From: Anaerolineales bacterium
GTDB lineage: Bacteria; Chloroflexota; Anaerolineae; Anaerolineales; UBA11858
Length of the DNA stretch: 15,716 nucleotides
Assembly (NCBI GenBank): GCA_015485245.1
Contig: WFTY01000201.1
Location: 1 to 15,716 of the forward strand
Direction of reading: 5' to 3'
This document shows, one piece after another, positions 1-6,804 of the stretch. The first letter of the stretch is position 1, and every line of letters starts with the position of its first letter. The position numbers were made by a program, and so were the translations under genes. The notes under the pieces are model-generated. The model did no database searches and was not told the origin of the DNA. It saw only the letters and a program-made list of their open reading frames with translations.

Positions 1-273
1 CCAGACATCCCAGTTGAAATCCTCCGGGCGACCACCTGCGCGGGCAAACTGCTGCCAGTGGGCGCCAAACTGATCGTATTTCTGGCGCTTCTCCGGATCG
101 GAAAGCACCTCGTGCGCCTCGTTGATCTCTTTGAATTTCTCCTCGGCGGTCGCATCGCCCTTGTTCATATCGGGGTGATACTTGCGCGCCAGGCGACGGT
201 AGGCGCGCTTGATCTCCTCTTGCGAGGCATTACGGTCTACGCCGAGGATTTCATAATAATCCTTATATTCCAT
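1..273 (-). CDS. DnaJ-family co-chaperone, N-terminal J domain (partial, CbpA-like)
   Basis: This is a J-domain protein, which stimulates the ATPase of DnaK and delivers substrates to it in the cytoplasm. The 91 visible residues begin MEYKDYYEILGV and contain a complete J domain: helix II (IKRAYRRLARKY), the invariant HPD tripeptide at residues 33-35 and the KFKEINEAHEVLSDPEKR segment of helix III. Residues about 70-91 start a linker (QFGAHWQQF...), and the gene then leaves the window at base 1, so the C-terminal substrate-binding domains are unseen. The linker fits the CbpA type better than a zinc-finger DnaJ, but this is inference. ATG at 273 is the first in-frame start; no clear Shine-Dalgarno site precedes it. 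It lies downstream of two hsp20 genes but has its own promoter-like sequence (328-358), so it forms a stress neighbourhood rather than strictly the same transcript. Confidence 0.93.
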   Translation of the reverse strand, partial: MEYKDYYEILGVDRNASQEEIKRAYRRLARKYHPDMNKGDATAEEKFKEINEAHEVLSDPEKRQKYDQFGAHWQQFARAGGRPEDFNWDVW

Positions 274-327
274 ATCGCGCTGTTTACCAATCCATTTGTG
301 TTCTTCATGATGAGCAAGGCAGGGTAA

Positions 328-358
328 AGTATATCAGAGAACCCCTCCCGGAAATCAA
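328..358 (-). promoter_or_regulatory. Probable sigma70-type promoter of the J-domain gene
   Basis: On the minus strand a -10 box TATACT (328-333) lies about 55 bases upstream of the J-protein ATG. A possible -35 box TTGATT (353-358) is spaced 19 bases from it, longer than the ideal 17. The -35 box overlaps the T-tract of the preceding terminator. The -10 match is good and the -35 weak. Confidence 0.45.
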
Positions 359-381
359 AAGGGCGGGTTGTACACCCGCCC
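352..381 (-). terminator. Rho-independent terminator of the hsp20 pair
   Basis: Read on the minus strand, GGGCGGGT and ACCCGCCC form a perfect 8-bp GC-rich stem around a 5-base loop (361-381), followed at once by TTTTGATTT (352-360). It lies 26 bases beyond the stop of the second hsp20 gene. This is a textbook intrinsic terminator. Confidence 0.85.
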
Positions 382-407
382 TCGTCACGCGCTCCATCCC
401 TTCGCAG

Positions 408-812
408 TTACTTCACCTTCACCTCGATCTTGCGTTTCCTGGCTTCCGCCGCCTTGGGCAGGATCAGGCGCAACACACCGTTCTTGTACTCCGCCTGGAT
501 CTTATCCCGGTCAATTTGATCCGAGAGGCGGAAGCTGCGCTCGTAATCACCAACTTCGTATTCGGCAAACGCCAGCGAGTACCCATCGGGGCCTTGCGGA
601 TCACAATAGGCGTTGATCGTAAGGATGTTCTTCTCCAGCGAGATGTCGATCTGATCCTGTTCAACGCCAGGGATGTCCATCACCACAACGATCTCATCAG
701 CAGTTTCATAGACATCCGAGCGAGGGATGAAGCAGCGGGTCTCGCGAGTGCGCTCGCTCTGTTCGGGCAACATTTCCTCTTTGCGGACTTCCATCGCTTT
801 GCTCTCAGCCAT
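408..812 (-). CDS. Small heat-shock protein, Hsp20/alpha-crystallin family (second of pair)
   Basis: An ATP-independent holdase that binds unfolding proteins in the cytoplasm and keeps them refoldable by DnaK/ClpB. The 134 residues have a short polar N-terminal arm (1-28) and an alpha-crystallin domain (about 29-120). The domain carries the hallmark NGVLRLILPKA at 111-121. A C-terminal IEV near 129-131 resembles the I-x-I/V oligomer-docking motif. The ATG at 812 follows a strong AGGAGG site (819-824). That site lies in the 15-base gap after the upstream hsp20 stop, so the two genes are almost certainly co-transcribed. The arm is unlike that of its neighbour (no WREMDRLQ-type helix) and the domain is clearly diverged, so the pair may form different or mixed oligomers. 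Family assignment is secure; division of labour is inference. Confidence 0.95.
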   Translation of the reverse strand: MAESKAMEVRKEEMLPEQSERTRETRCFIPRSDVYETADEIVVVMDIPGVEQDQIDISLEKNILTINAYCDPQGPDGYSLAFAEYEVGDYERSFRLSDQIDRDKIQAEYKNGVLRLILPKAAEARKRKIEVKVK

Positions 813-827
813 AGCACACCTCCTGAG

Positions 828-1265
828 TTACGCCACCTTGATGGCAATCTTCTTGGGACGGTCCTCCGCGGCGCGCGGCAGGGTGACCTGCAATACGCCG
901 TTCTTGAAAGTGGCTTTCACCTTGTCCACGTCCACCTTGAAGGGCAGTTCCAGCGTGCGGGCGAACTTACCATAGCCGCGCTCCTGACGATGAAAACGCG
1001 CCCCTTCAGGCAATTCATCGGGCTTGCGCTCGCCGCGCAGAGTCAGGGTCCCATCAAGCACGTCCAACTGGATGTCTTTGCTATCCAGGCCAGGGAGTTC
1101 GGCAGTGACGATCACGCTCTCCTCATCAGCCCACACATTCATCGCCGGGAAACCCGGGGCGGTGCGCAGCCTGCGCGGGGCAAATTCATCAAACAGTCGA
1201 TCCATCTCGCGCTGCAGGCGGTCCATCTCCCGCCAGATCGAAAGGGGTGAATATCGACGGTACAT
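828..1265 (-). CDS. Small heat-shock protein, Hsp20/alpha-crystallin family (first of pair)
   Basis: An ATP-independent chaperone of 145 residues. The N-terminal arm contains the amphipathic helix WREMDRLQREMDRLFDEF (11-28), typical of bacterial class A Hsp20. The alpha-crystallin domain runs from about 40 to 132, with ELPGLDSKDI at 56-65, RGERK at 77-81 and the signature KNGVLQVTLPRA at 121-132. IAI at 140-142 is the C-terminal I-x-I anchor that docks onto neighbouring dimers. The reading frame extends upstream to 1418, but ATG at 1265 is chosen because a perfect AGGAGG precedes it by 7 bases, the protein then starts like its family, and the -10 box at 1320-1325 lies inside the longer version. 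It heads the hsp20 pair that ends at the hairpin at 361-381. Confidence 0.96.
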   Translation of the reverse strand: MYRRYSPLSIWREMDRLQREMDRLFDEFAPRRLRTAPGFPAMNVWADEESVIVTAELPGLDSKDIQLDVLDGTLTLRGERKPDELPEGARFHRQERGYGKFARTLELPFKVDVDKVKATFKNGVLQVTLPRAAEDRPKKIAIKVA

Positions 1266-1319
1266 AACGCTACCTCCTGATTCCTCAAATCTCCAGTTTT
1301 CTACCCGTAATCGCTGGAC

Positions 1320-1350
1320 ATTATAGAGAGGCGGCGTTAGAAAAGCGCAA
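1320..1350 (-). promoter_or_regulatory. Promoter of the hsp20 pair
   Basis: On the minus strand a perfect -10 box TATAAT (1320-1325) is preceded by a possible -35 TTGCGC (1345-1350) at 19-base spacing. The expected transcript start leaves a leader of roughly 45-50 bases before the ATG at 1265. No CIRCE (TTAGCACTC-N9-GAGTGCTAA) or HAIR-type inverted repeat was seen nearby. Three CTAAC words lie around the -35 region (1336-1340, 1369-1373, 1375-1379). Confidence 0.6.
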
Positions 1351-1386
1351 AAGAAATATTTAAGCTGTGTTAGAGTTAGGGAAAAA

Positions 1387-2397
1387 TCAAGCGGGCTGCT
1401 TCTTGCGCGCCCGAGCACGCATGCGGTTCATCACCTCGATGAAAATCGGCGTCAGCTGGGGGTCAAAATGCTTGCCTGCTTCCTGGCGGATGATCTCCAT
1501 AACTTCCTCGTGGGTGCGCGCCTGGTGATAGGCGCGCGTGGTGGTCAAGGCATCGTATACATCCGCCAGGGCGAGCAGACGCCCCTGGATGGGAATCTCT
1601 TTCCCCCCAATCCCTTCGGGGTACCCTTTGCCGTCCCAACGCTCGTGGTGATAAAGTACGTAAGGCAGCGTGGGGCGCAGATGCTGGATGCCGCGCAACA
1701 TCTTCGCTCCCTCGACGGTGTGACTGCGCATCAAGCGCCACTCCTCGTCCGTCAGTTTCCCCGGCTTATTGAGCACACGGCCCGGGATGACGATCTTGCC
1801 AATGTCGTGCAACCGGGCGCCAAACTCCAGCATACGGATATGCTGATCCGTCCACCCCAACGCCTTCGCCATCCACAAAGCATACGTGGTCACGCGCTCC
1901 ACATGACCGCGAGTGTAGCGGTCGCGCCCCTCGATGGCGTTGGCCAGCACCTTGACAGTTTCCAGATAGGCGCGCCCAACTTGAGCGGCCTCCACCGCAG
2001 CGGTGCGATACAGCCGGGCGTTGATGATGCGCACCAGCGCCTCGGGTTCAATCGGTTTCGTGAGGTAATCCTCCACCCCCAGCTCGCGCCCGCGTTGAAT
2101 ATCCTCCGAAGAGCTGTGTGAAGTGAGGAAAACAAAGGGAATCGCCGTCAGGCGCGGGATGCGGCGCACCGCCTGGAAGAATTGCAAACCGTCCATCTGC
2201 GGCATATTGATGTCCGAGAGGATCAAACTGGGCATATGCCGCTTGAGCAACGCCAGCGCTTCTTTGCCGTTCCTGGCCTGCAAAGTTTCATAGCCCTCAA
2301 ATTCCAGCGCGTTCGCGATCACGCTACGCACCGAGGCGTTATCCTCCACCACCAGGATCAGGCGTTGAAGAGAAGGGATACCCAGAGACTGTGTCAT
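1387..2397 (-). CDS. Response regulator with REC receiver and HD-GYP phosphodiesterase domain (second of pair)
   Basis: A two-component output protein of 336 residues. The N-terminal REC domain (about 12-128) shows the acidic pair E18/D19, phospho-acceptor D62 in SDINMP, T92 and K114. A linker helix leads to an HD-GYP domain (about 140-325) with H165 in GHVERVT, the HD pair H197-D198 in RLHDIGK, HHERWDGKGYPEG at 250-262 (contains GYP) and D279 before YDALT. HD-GYP domains hydrolyse c-di-GMP to pGpG or GMP, and some act on other cyclic dinucleotides; all expected metal ligands appear present. The frame opens at 2433, but ATG at 2397 is preferred: it overlaps the upstream stop as ATGA, follows GGAAG, and aligns without gaps to the paralog upstream. 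No sensor kinase gene is nearby. Confidence 0.93.
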   Translation of the reverse strand: MTQSLGIPSLQRLILVVEDNASVRSVIANALEFEGYETLQARNGKEALALLKRHMPSLILSDINMPQMDGLQFFQAVRRIPRLTAIPFVFLTSHSSSEDIQRGRELGVEDYLTKPIEPEALVRIINARLYRTAAVEAAQVGRAYLETVKVLANAIEGRDRYTRGHVERVTTYALWMAKALGWTDQHIRMLEFGARLHDIGKIVIPGRVLNKPGKLTDEEWRLMRSHTVEGAKMLRGIQHLRPTLPYVLYHHERWDGKGYPEGIGGKEIPIQGRLLALADVYDALTTTRAYHQARTHEEVMEIIRQEAGKHFDPQLTPIFIEVMNRMRARARKKQPA

Positions 2398-3389
2398 TTC
2401 TTCCTTTGCAAACGCGCTTCCATCACCTCGCAAAAGACCACCACCAGATCGGGGTCAAAAGCTTTGCCGGCGTTCATCTGGATAAATTGTAGCACTTCTT
2501 GCGGCGCCCGCGCCGGGTGATACGGACGCGCCGTGGTCAAGGCGTCAAAGACGTCCACAATCGCCAGGATGCGCGCGCCCAGAGGAATTTCGCGCCCCCG
2601 CAGCCCTTCTGGATACCCCTGCCCATCCCAGCGCTCATGATGATAGAGCACCAGGGGACGCACATTCTGCAAATGAGTGATCTCCTCCAGGATTTTCGCC
2701 CCAGCCATCGGATGTTGGCGCATCAGCTGCCACTCCTCGGGAGTCAACTTGTCCGATTTGTTCAGAATCTCATCGGGGATGATGATTTTGCCAATATCGT
2801 GCAGACGCGCCCCAAACTCCAGGTGACGGATTTCCACCTCCGGCCAGTTGAGCGCCTCAGCCATCCAGAGGGCATACTGCGTCACCCGGTCAACATGCCC
2901 GCGGGTGTAATGATCGCGTCCTTCGATAGCGTTGGCCAGCACCTTCACCGTCTCCAGATACGCCTGGCCAATATGCGCCACCTCCACCTCGGCAGAGCGC
3001 AGCAGACGGGCGTTAATAGTGTTGAGCAAGTCACGGTGATTGATCGGCTTGGTGATGTAATCCTCAACCCCCAGCTCGCGCCCCAGACGGATGCTCTGCG
3101 GCGAATTATCCGCCGTTAAAAAGACAAAAGGGATCGCCACCCATTCCTGCCGCTTGCGCACCTCACGATAGAAAGCAATCCCATCCATGCGCGGCATATT
3201 GATATCCGAAAGGATGATATCCGGCGCAAAGTTTTCCAGCGCCCTGAGCGCTTCCACGCCATCCCGGGCGGCTACGACCAGAAAGTTGTCAATCTGCAAA
3301 TGTTGAGTGATACCCTCGCGAATGGCATCGTTGTCCTCAACGAGTAAGATTCGTTTTGTTGGTAAAGGTATCGTTGGCCGGGCCACCAT
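2394..3389 (-). CDS. Response regulator with REC receiver and HD-GYP phosphodiesterase domain (first of pair)
   Basis: A 331-residue paralog of the gene directly downstream. REC domain: E18/D19, phospho-acceptor D62, T92, K114. HD-GYP domain: H165 in GHVDRVT, H197-D198, HHERWDGQGYPEG at 250-262 and D279 before FDALT. It is expected to be a phosphorylation-controlled cyclic-dinucleotide phosphodiesterase. The frame extends to 3458, but that start would lie inside the -10 box at 3457-3462. ATG at 3389 follows AGAGG with 9-base spacing and gives a gap-free alignment with the paralog. By hand about 190 of 331 positions are identical, densest in residues 141-178 and 191-200 of the linker and HD region and weakest in the REC domain. 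The stop overlaps the next start (ATGA), indicating translational coupling. Confidence 0.93.
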   Translation of the reverse strand: MVARPTIPLPTKRILLVEDNDAIREGITQHLQIDNFLVVAARDGVEALRALENFAPDIILSDINMPRMDGIAFYREVRKRQEWVAIPFVFLTADNSPQSIRLGRELGVEDYITKPINHRDLLNTINARLLRSAEVEVAHIGQAYLETVKVLANAIEGRDHYTRGHVDRVTQYALWMAEALNWPEVEIRHLEFGARLHDIGKIIIPDEILNKSDKLTPEEWQLMRQHPMAGAKILEEITHLQNVRPLVLYHHERWDGQGYPEGLRGREIPLGARILAIVDVFDALTTARPYHPARAPQEVLQFIQMNAGKAFDPDLVVVFCEVMEARLQRKK

Positions 3390-3456
3390 AGTCACAATCC
3401 TCTCAGGCGAATTGGGTCGTTGATCGGCCTGCCACCTGAATAATCTGAGATTTCCC

Positions 3457-3485
3457 ATCTTACCGTGAAACTGTCAGATTGACAA
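3457..3485 (-). promoter_or_regulatory. Promoter of the HD-GYP response-regulator operon
   Basis: On the minus strand -35 TTGTCA (3480-3485) and -10 TAAGAT (3457-3462) are separated by exactly 17 bases, with 5/6 and 4/6 matches to consensus. The predicted start gives a leader of about 55-60 bases before ATG 3389. A 13-base inverted repeat TGTCA-GAT-TGACA (3472-3484) overlaps this -35 and could be an operator. Confidence 0.6.
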
Positions 3486-3501
3486 TTCGGCAATCCATCA
3501 G

Positions 3502-3510
3502 TGGTACACT
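3502..3510 (+). promoter_or_regulatory. Extended -10 promoter, leaderless type, for the methyltransferase operon
   Basis: TGGTACACT gives an extended -10 (TGn + TACACT) ending exactly 6 bases before the ATG at 3517, so transcription would begin at or next to the start codon. No Shine-Dalgarno site is present, as expected for a leaderless mRNA. A TTGACA at 3479-3484 is 20 bases from the -10, too far for a normal -35. Confidence 0.5.
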
Positions 3511-3516
3511 TTTGCC

Positions 3517-4083
3517 ATGAATACACTGAAACGCTGGATGTTCAATCTATGGTATTTCCGCACCCCGCCGTGGGACACGGGCGTCAGCCCGCCGGAGTTG
3601 CTCGACTTCATCGCCCAGCACCCGCCCGGCCGCGCGCTGGATCTGGGTTGCGGCACGGGGACCAACGTCATCGCCCTGGCTCAACAAGGCTGGCAGGTCA
3701 CCGGGGTCGACTTCGCCCCGCGGGCGATCCGCCTGGCCCGCCGCAAAGCGCAACACGCCGGCGTCAACGCCCGGTTTCTGGTGGACGACGTCACCCGCTT
3801 GAAGGAAGTGGAACCGCCCTTTGACCTGATTCTGGATATGGGCTGCTTCCACGGCCTGAGCGCATCAGCCCAGGAGAAATACCGCCAAAACCTGGAGTGG
3901 CTGCTGGCCCCGGAAGGGCACTTCCTGCTCTACGTCTTCTTTCGCGCCAATGAAATCGCGCCGCGCCCGGGGGTGGTCGAAGCTGACCTGGAGCGCCTCG
4001 CCGATCACCTGCACCTGGTGGAGCGGCAAAACGGCTTACAGGGGGAGCGCCCCGCCGCCTGGCTGCACTTCCAGAAACGATGA
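3517..4083 (+). CDS. Class I SAM-dependent methyltransferase (TehB/UbiE-like fold, substrate unknown)
   Basis: A 188-residue soluble methyltransferase. Motif I is ALDLGCGTGTN at 40-50 (the SAM-binding glycine loop). D65 in VTGVDFAP is the acidic residue that holds the SAM ribose, DDVT at 90-93 is the adenine-contacting segment, and ILDMGCFHGL at 105-114 is the motif IV/post-motif region. The D-M-G-C-x-H pattern is shared by small TehB-like and thiopurine-methyltransferase-like enzymes, but the substrate cannot be read from the sequence. The N-terminus (MNTLKRWMFNLWYFRTPPWD) is typical of stand-alone family members. ATG 3517 lies 6 bases after an extended -10 box. The stop overlaps the next start as ATGA, so it is coupled to the phosphomutase-like gene. 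Confident in fold, not in function. Confidence 0.88.
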   Translation: MNTLKRWMFNLWYFRTPPWDTGVSPPELLDFIAQHPPGRALDLGCGTGTNVIALAQQGWQVTGVDFAPRAIRLARRKAQHAGVNARFLVDDVTRLKEVEPPFDLILDMGCFHGLSASAQEKYRQNLEWLLAPEGHFLLYVFFRANEIAPRPGVVEADLERLADHLHLVERQNGLQGERPAAWLHFQKR

Positions 4084-5000
4084 GGTTGCTCTTCCTCTTC
4101 CTCGACGGCGTCGGACTGGGCGAGGAAGATCCCCAGCGCAATCCGTTCGTCCGCGCGCCCATGCCCAACCTGGAGCGCCTGCTAGGAGGAAGAAAGCTGA
4201 CCGGCGGGGTCAATGGCACGGCGGGCGAACGCGCCACCCTGCTCCCCCTGGATGCCTGCCTGGGCGTGGAGGGGCTGCCTCAATCGGCCAGCGGTCAGGC
4301 CGCGCTGTTAACCGGCGTCAACGTCCCGGCACTGCTGGGCGAACACTTCGGCCCCAAGCCCAACCCCACAATCCAGGAATTGCTGGGAAACGGCAATCTG
4401 TTCCGCAGCTTCAAGGAGCAGGGGCTGCGCGCCAGCCTGCTCAACGCCTACCCGGAAGCCTATTTCCGCGGGCTGGATTCCGGCAAGCGCCTGCCCGGCG
4501 CGATCGCTATGGCGGCCCGCCTGGCGGGGCTGCCGCTGATGACCGCGGACGACCTCTTCGCCGGCGCAGCCCTGTCGGCCGACTTCAGCGGCAAAGCCTG
4601 GCGCGAACGCCTGGGCTACCCCAACTCACCTGTGCTCTCCTTCGACCAGGCTGGGCGCCAGCTCGCCGCCTTAGCTGCGGAATACGAACTGGCCTTTTTT
4701 GAGTTCTGGATCAGCGATGTGCTGGGTCACCGCCAGGACATGGCCGAAGCCGTCGCCTGGCTCAAACGCTTCGATCAGGTGCTCGGCGGCTTGCTGGATG
4801 CCTGGGATGATGCCCAGGGATTGATCCTGCTGACTTCCGACCACGGCAACCTGGAAGACCTGAGCACGCGGCGTCACACCGCCAACCCCGTCCCCGCTCT
4901 GCTGATCGGTGCCCCGGAACTGCGCCAGCCGCTCGCCCGGCAACTTCACGACCTGACCAACATCACCCCCGCCATCCTGGCGGCTTTCGACCTCGTCTGA
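4080..5000 (+). CDS. Phosphoglycerate mutase-like metalloenzyme (alkaline phosphatase superfamily)
   Basis: A 306-residue protein of the superfamily that includes cofactor-independent phosphoglycerate mutase (iPGM), ApgM and alkaline phosphatase. Two-metal centre ligands are visible: D9 in FLFLDGVG, D213 and H217 in ISDVLGH, D254-H255 in TSDHGN, and H266 in RRHTANPVP. The likely phospho-acceptor serine is S69 or S71 in PQSASGQAALLTG. The protein is much shorter than bacterial iPGM (about 510) and ApgM (about 400) and seems to lack most of the inserted substrate domain, so glycolytic mutase activity is doubtful; a phosphatase or other phosphotransferase role is possible. The start forms an ATGA overlap with the methyltransferase stop, with no Shine-Dalgarno site, implying re-initiation. 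It ends just before a 12-bp hairpin facing the convergent acyl-CoA ligase gene. Confidence 0.85.
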   Translation: MRLLFLFLDGVGLGEEDPQRNPFVRAPMPNLERLLGGRKLTGGVNGTAGERATLLPLDACLGVEGLPQSASGQAALLTGVNVPALLGEHFGPKPNPTIQELLGNGNLFRSFKEQGLRASLLNAYPEAYFRGLDSGKRLPGAIAMAARLAGLPLMTADDLFAGAALSADFSGKAWRERLGYPNSPVLSFDQAGRQLAALAAEYELAFFEFWISDVLGHRQDMAEAVAWLKRFDQVLGGLLDAWDDAQGLILLTSDHGNLEDLSTRRHTANPVPALLIGAPELRQPLARQLHDLTNITPAILAAFDLV

Positions 5001-5003
5001 ATG

Positions 5004-5040
5004 TTAAAACGACCGGCAGCCCTGATCGAGGGCTGCCGGT
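5004..5040 (-). terminator. Strong hairpin terminator of the acyl-CoA ligase gene, between convergent genes
   Basis: ACCGGCAGCCCT (5012-5023) and AGGGCTGCCGGT (5029-5040) pair perfectly over 12 bp around a 5-base loop. On the minus strand the stem is followed by CGTTTTAA, a short T-tract, so it best serves the ligase gene ending at 5069. On the plus strand no T-tract follows, but it lies 11 bases after the phosphomutase-like stop and may also protect that 3' end. Confidence 0.75.
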
Positions 5041-5068
5041 ATCCTCCGCCGCGATCGTCTAAGCACGA

Positions 5069-6754
5069 TCAGCTGGCGGTCTTCTCCTTGTGCTGGCGCA
5101 CCAGCTCGCGGCGCAGAATCTTCCCCACCGTGGTCTTGGGAAGTTCGTCGCGGAATTCAATCTCGGTGGGCACCTTGTAGGCGGCCATCTGTTCTTTACA
5201 GTAGGCGCGCAGCTCATCCACCGTCGCCGTCTCGCCGGGTTTAAGCACCACCCAGGCTTTAACCGTCTCCCCGCGCTTCGGATCCGGGACGCCTGCCACG
5301 CCGACTTCCAACACCTTCGGATGAGCAGCGATCACTTCTTCCACTTCGCGCGGCCACACCTGGAAGCCCCCCGGCTTGATCAGCTCCTTCTTGCGATCTA
5401 CGATGTAGAAGTAACCATCGTCATCCATGCGAGCGATGTCGCCCGTGTAAAGCCAGCCGTCGCGCAACGCATTCTTGGTCTCTGTGGGCATATTGTGATA
5501 TCCCTTGAAGACCTGCGGCCCCTTGATGACCAGCTCGCCTACCTCCCCTGGCGGCAACACGGTCACGCCGTCATCCAGGCTGATGATGCGCGCATCCACA
5601 TCGGGCAGCGGCAGGCCGATTGAACCGGTGCGATTCTCCCCCATCAGCGGGTTACAATGCGTCGCCGTGGGCGCCTCAGAAAGGCCGTACCCTTCAAAAA
5701 CCTTCCCGCCCGTGAGCGATTCAAACTTCTCCTTCGTCTCACGCAGCAACGGCGCCGAACCGGAAATGCACGCTTTGATCGAGCCAAGGTCATACTTCCC
5801 GGCGACCACATCCGGCCAGTTGTTGATCGCGTTGTACAACGTCGGCACACCAGGGAAAATCGTACAACGGTATTTCTGCAGGTTATCCAGATCGTCTTTA
5901 ATATCGCGGGCATTGGGCACCATCACCAGCGAGGCGCCGGTGGACATGGCAAAACTCATCCCCGCCACCATGCCATAGACATGATACAACGGGATCGCCA
6001 TCAACACCACCTCTTCGCCATCCTTGGCGTTGACCATCCAGTAGCGAATTTGCAACGTGTTGGCGACCAGGTTGCGGTGCAGGGCGATCGCCCCCTTAGA
6101 GACCCCTGTGGTGCCGCCGCTGTACTGGAACACGGCGATGTCATCGGGGCCAACCTCCACCTTGGGGCGGTCTTCGGGTTTGAACTGGTTGAGCAAGTCC
6201 TGCATCCACACATCCCCCTCGCCCAGAGTCACCCGGAAGCCAGCTTTCTTCTCTTTCAGCAACGTAAAGAGAAACGCCGTGACCGGCGGCAGAGTCTCTT
6301 TGATGTTAGTGACGATCAGCTTGCGAATGCCGGTCTTCGGCTGCACCGATTTGACCGTATTGTAGAAATTGCTCATCACCACCATGACCTCAATGCCAGA
6401 ATCATTGACCTGATGCTCGATCTCGCGCGGCGTGTAGAGCGGATTGGTGGCGACCACAATTGCCCCGGCTTTGAGCGCGCCGTAATAGGCGATGACAAAC
6501 TGGGGGGTATTGGGCACAAAAATCCCCACCCGGTCGCCCTTCTTTACGCCCAGCGAAGCCAGGCCCGCCGCGAAGCGATCGGTCAGTTCGTTCATTTCAC
6601 GGAAGGAGATCTTTGCCCCTTTGAAGATCGTACAAGGCGCGTCCGGGTATTTGCGCGCCGATTCTTCCAAAAAGTAGAACAGGGGAACTTCAGGGTAATC
6701 AATCGAATGCGGCACACCTTCATCATATCGCTGTAACCAGGGACGATCGCTCAT
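5069..6754 (-). CDS. fadD: Long-chain fatty acid--CoA ligase (AMP-forming acyl-CoA synthetase)
   Basis: Activates fatty acids to acyl-CoA via an acyl-adenylate, feeding beta-oxidation or lipid synthesis. The 561 residues are full length for FadD. The P-loop is YSGGTTGVSKG at 211-221. GYGLSEAPTATH lies at 356-366 (adenine/acyl site), YTGDIARMDDDGYFYIVDR at 436-454 (D439 binds ribose; R454 at the hinge), and KELIKPGGFQVWPREVE at 456-472 covers the linker and fatty-acyl signature region. The catalytic lysine is K545 in TTVGKILRREL. The frame opens at a TTG (6778), but ATG 6754 follows a good AGGAGAG site and begins MSDRPWLQRYDEGVPHSI, typical of the family. It follows miaA by 75 bases and has its own near-perfect promoter. 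A terminator hairpin follows. Exact chain-length preference cannot be read. Confidence 0.95.
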   Translation of the reverse strand: MSDRPWLQRYDEGVPHSIDYPEVPLFYFLEESARKYPDAPCTIFKGAKISFREMNELTDRFAAGLASLGVKKGDRVGIFVPNTPQFVIAYYGALKAGAIVVATNPLYTPREIEHQVNDSGIEVMVVMSNFYNTVKSVQPKTGIRKLIVTNIKETLPPVTAFLFTLLKEKKAGFRVTLGEGDVWMQDLLNQFKPEDRPKVEVGPDDIAVFQYSGGTTGVSKGAIALHRNLVANTLQIRYWMVNAKDGEEVVLMAIPLYHVYGMVAGMSFAMSTGASLVMVPNARDIKDDLDNLQKYRCTIFPGVPTLYNAINNWPDVVAGKYDLGSIKACISGSAPLLRETKEKFESLTGGKVFEGYGLSEAPTATHCNPLMGENRTGSIGLPLPDVDARIISLDDGVTVLPPGEVGELVIKGPQVFKGYHNMPTETKNALRDGWLYTGDIARMDDDGYFYIVDRKKELIKPGGFQVWPREVEEVIAAHPKVLEVGVAGVPDPKRGETVKAWVVLKPGETATVDELRAYCKEQMAAYKVPTEIEFRDELPKTTVGKILRRELVRQHKEKTAS

Positions 6755-6804
6755 ATCTCTCTCCTTCATGTGTTTCAAGACAAAAAAGCTTATGCGGCAA
6801 AGTC

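Noticed and set aside
516..1250. Long plus-strand open frame of 244 codons across the hsp20 pair
   Set aside because: It is antisense to two clear Hsp20 genes, has no domain pattern, and is explained by GC-rich codon bias.
1381..1410. Possible terminator at the end of the second HD-GYP gene
   Set aside because: A T-run is present (minus strand GATTTTTC), but only about 4 bp of stem can form before it.
3479..3510. TTGACA as a -35 box for the methyltransferase gene
   Set aside because: The spacing to TACACT is 20 bases; the TGn-extended -10 explains the promoter without it.
5053..5070. Small inverted repeat GATCGT-N6-ACGATC near the acyl-CoA ligase stop
   Set aside because: Only 6 bp and overlapping the stop codon; the 12-bp hairpin at 5012-5040 with a T-tract is a better terminator.
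5657..6736. Plus-strand open frame of 359 codons inside the acyl-CoA ligase
   Set aside because: It is a frame shadow of the ligase; its sequence is histidine- and arginine-rich without any family motif.
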